NCBI RefSeq assembly: GCF_000963705.1
Contig: NZ_LAJY01000178.1
Coordinates: 1-6,453, forward strand
DNA: 6,453 nucleotides
DNA from: Elstera litoralis
GTDB lineage: Bacteria; Pseudomonadota; Alphaproteobacteria; Elsterales; Elsteraceae
Reading direction: 5' to 3'
The position numbers and the translations under genes are program-made. Within the stretch, counting starts at the first letter, position 1; every line of letters begins with the position of its first letter. Below, piece after piece: positions 5,766-6,453 of this stretch. A model generated the notes under the pieces. It was given only the letters and a program-made list of their open reading frames with translations. It searched no databases and was not told the DNA's origin.

Positions 5766-6368
5766 ATGGTTTCCAGCATTGGAAGCGGCGGCTTTAGCGC
5801 GTCCGCGATTGCCCAACAGCGTCAACAGATTTTCCAGCGGGCCGACACGAATGGTGACGGCAAGGTCGATGCGTCCGAGCTTGAAAATGACCTAAAGTCG
5901 AATGCGCCGACCGACGCGCCGCAGGGCGTTTCGGGCAGCGCGCCGACCTCCGCCGAAATCCTCTCGCAACTCGATAGCGATGGCGACGGATCGCTCAGCG
6001 AAGAAGAATTCGCCAAAGCCTCGCCACCACCCCCGCCGCCGGGCGGTAAATTCGATAGCAGCACGGCTTCGACGCTGCTGTCGGCGCAGGAGGACGCCAC
6101 CAACGCCCTGCTGAAGCTCTTCGAAAAATCCGATGCGAACGGCGACGGCGAAGTGACGGAGGATGAATTCACCTCCTACATCAACGACGCGGTCGACGAT
6201 GAAGAGCTGAGCGCCAGCGAAACCTTCGCCAAAGCGGTTAGCCAGCTCTTCCAGAGCCAGGATACCAATGGCGACGGCGTGGTGAATGCGCTCGACACCC
6301 AGTCGAGCACTTCGGATAATTCCTCGTCGTCAAACGCCAGCGACACCGCGACCGCCGAAGCGGCCTGA
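5766..6368 (+). CDS. Four-EF-hand calcium-binding protein
   Basis: This is a 200-residue acidic protein with four canonical EF-hand loops: residues 27-38 (DTNGDGKVDASE), 70-81 (DSDGDGSLSEEE), 123-134 (DANGDGEVTEDE) and 166-177 (DTNGDGVVNALD). In each, loop positions 1, 3 and 5 are Asp/Asn ligands and position 6 is Gly. Loops 1-3 end in the usual Glu at position 12; loop 4 ends in Asp, which often weakens Ca2+ or favours Mg2+. A Pro run (87-92, then GG) splits the protein into two EF pairs. The C-terminal tail (178-200) is Ser/Asp/Ala-rich and probably disordered. No signal peptide or membrane helix is visible, so it is cytosolic or exported by a route not seen here. The start ATG 5766 has GAGG (5755-5758) 7 bases upstream. 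It follows the sensor gene by 65 bases. A role as Ca2+ sensor or buffer tied to the sigma module is inferred from position only. Confidence 0.92.
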   Translation: MVSSIGSGGFSASAIAQQRQQIFQRADTNGDGKVDASELENDLKSNAPTDAPQGVSGSAPTSAEILSQLDSDGDGSLSEEEFAKASPPPPPPGGKFDSSTASTLLSAQEDATNALLKLFEKSDANGDGEVTEDEFTSYINDAVDDEELSASETFAKAVSQLFQSQDTNGDGVVNALDTQSSTSDNSSSSNASDTATAEAA

Positions 6369-6396
6369 CTCTAATCTTTCCGTTGTCGCGTTAAAA

Positions 6397-6430
6397 ACTC
6401 CCATCCAAGGGCACGCGCCTTTGGGGGAGT
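6397..6430 (+). terminator. Hairpin downstream of the EF-hand gene, possible terminator
   Basis: ACTCCC (6397-6402) pairs with GGGAGT (6425-6430), and the inner CCAAGG (6405-6410) pairs with CCTT plus GG (6418-6424) across small bulges. A short T-rich stretch (CTCTTTT, 6437-6443) follows seven bases later. It begins 28 bases after the stop codon, a usual place for a terminator. The U-tract is too far from the stem for a perfect intrinsic terminator. Confidence 0.45.
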
Positions 6431-6453
6431 GCCGCCCTCTTTTCGCCTGAAAA

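Overview
The window looks like chromosomal DNA of a GC-rich alphaproteobacterium, probably of the Rhodospirillales. The reasons are a DUF2155 protein typical of Alphaproteobacteria, an intracellular PHB depolymerase of the Cys-nucleophile type, and alphaproteobacterial codon use. This placement is an inference from gene content, not from a marker gene. All genes read on the + strand. I see no tRNA, rRNA, IS element or CRISPR array.

Left part (1-2865): the 3' part of a DUF2155 gene, then an oligopeptidase B gene (ptrB) with its full catalytic triad. The ptrB stop codon overlaps the start of a small acylphosphatase gene (acyP), so these two are probably translationally coupled. Middle (2866-4305): a short AT-rich leader, the intracellular poly-3-hydroxybutyrate depolymerase gene phaZ, and a spacer carrying a 12-bp perfect inverted repeat.

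Right part (4306-6368) is the most interesting. It has an ECF sigma factor gene, an overlapping gene for a small single-pass membrane protein (probable anti-sigma factor), a gene for a membrane-anchored periplasmic protein of the heavy-metal sensor (Metal_resist/CnrX-like) class, and a gene for a 200-residue protein with four EF-hand loops. The layout and protein sizes recall the CnrY-CnrX-CnrH signalling module. However, the sensor has no His or Cys, and the partner gene encodes a Ca2+-binding-type protein. A 12-nt element (11 of 12 identical), followed by a C-run and GATAA, lies upstream of both the sigma gene and the EF-hand gene, which hints at common control.

The sigma gene carries an apparent single-base deletion just before the region 4.2 helix-turn-helix. 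Reading -1 from that point restores a normal 209-residue sigma factor that ends in an 8-bp overlap with the anti-sigma gene. It is therefore either a recent mutation or a sequence error. The window ends with a hairpin that may terminate the EF-hand transcript.
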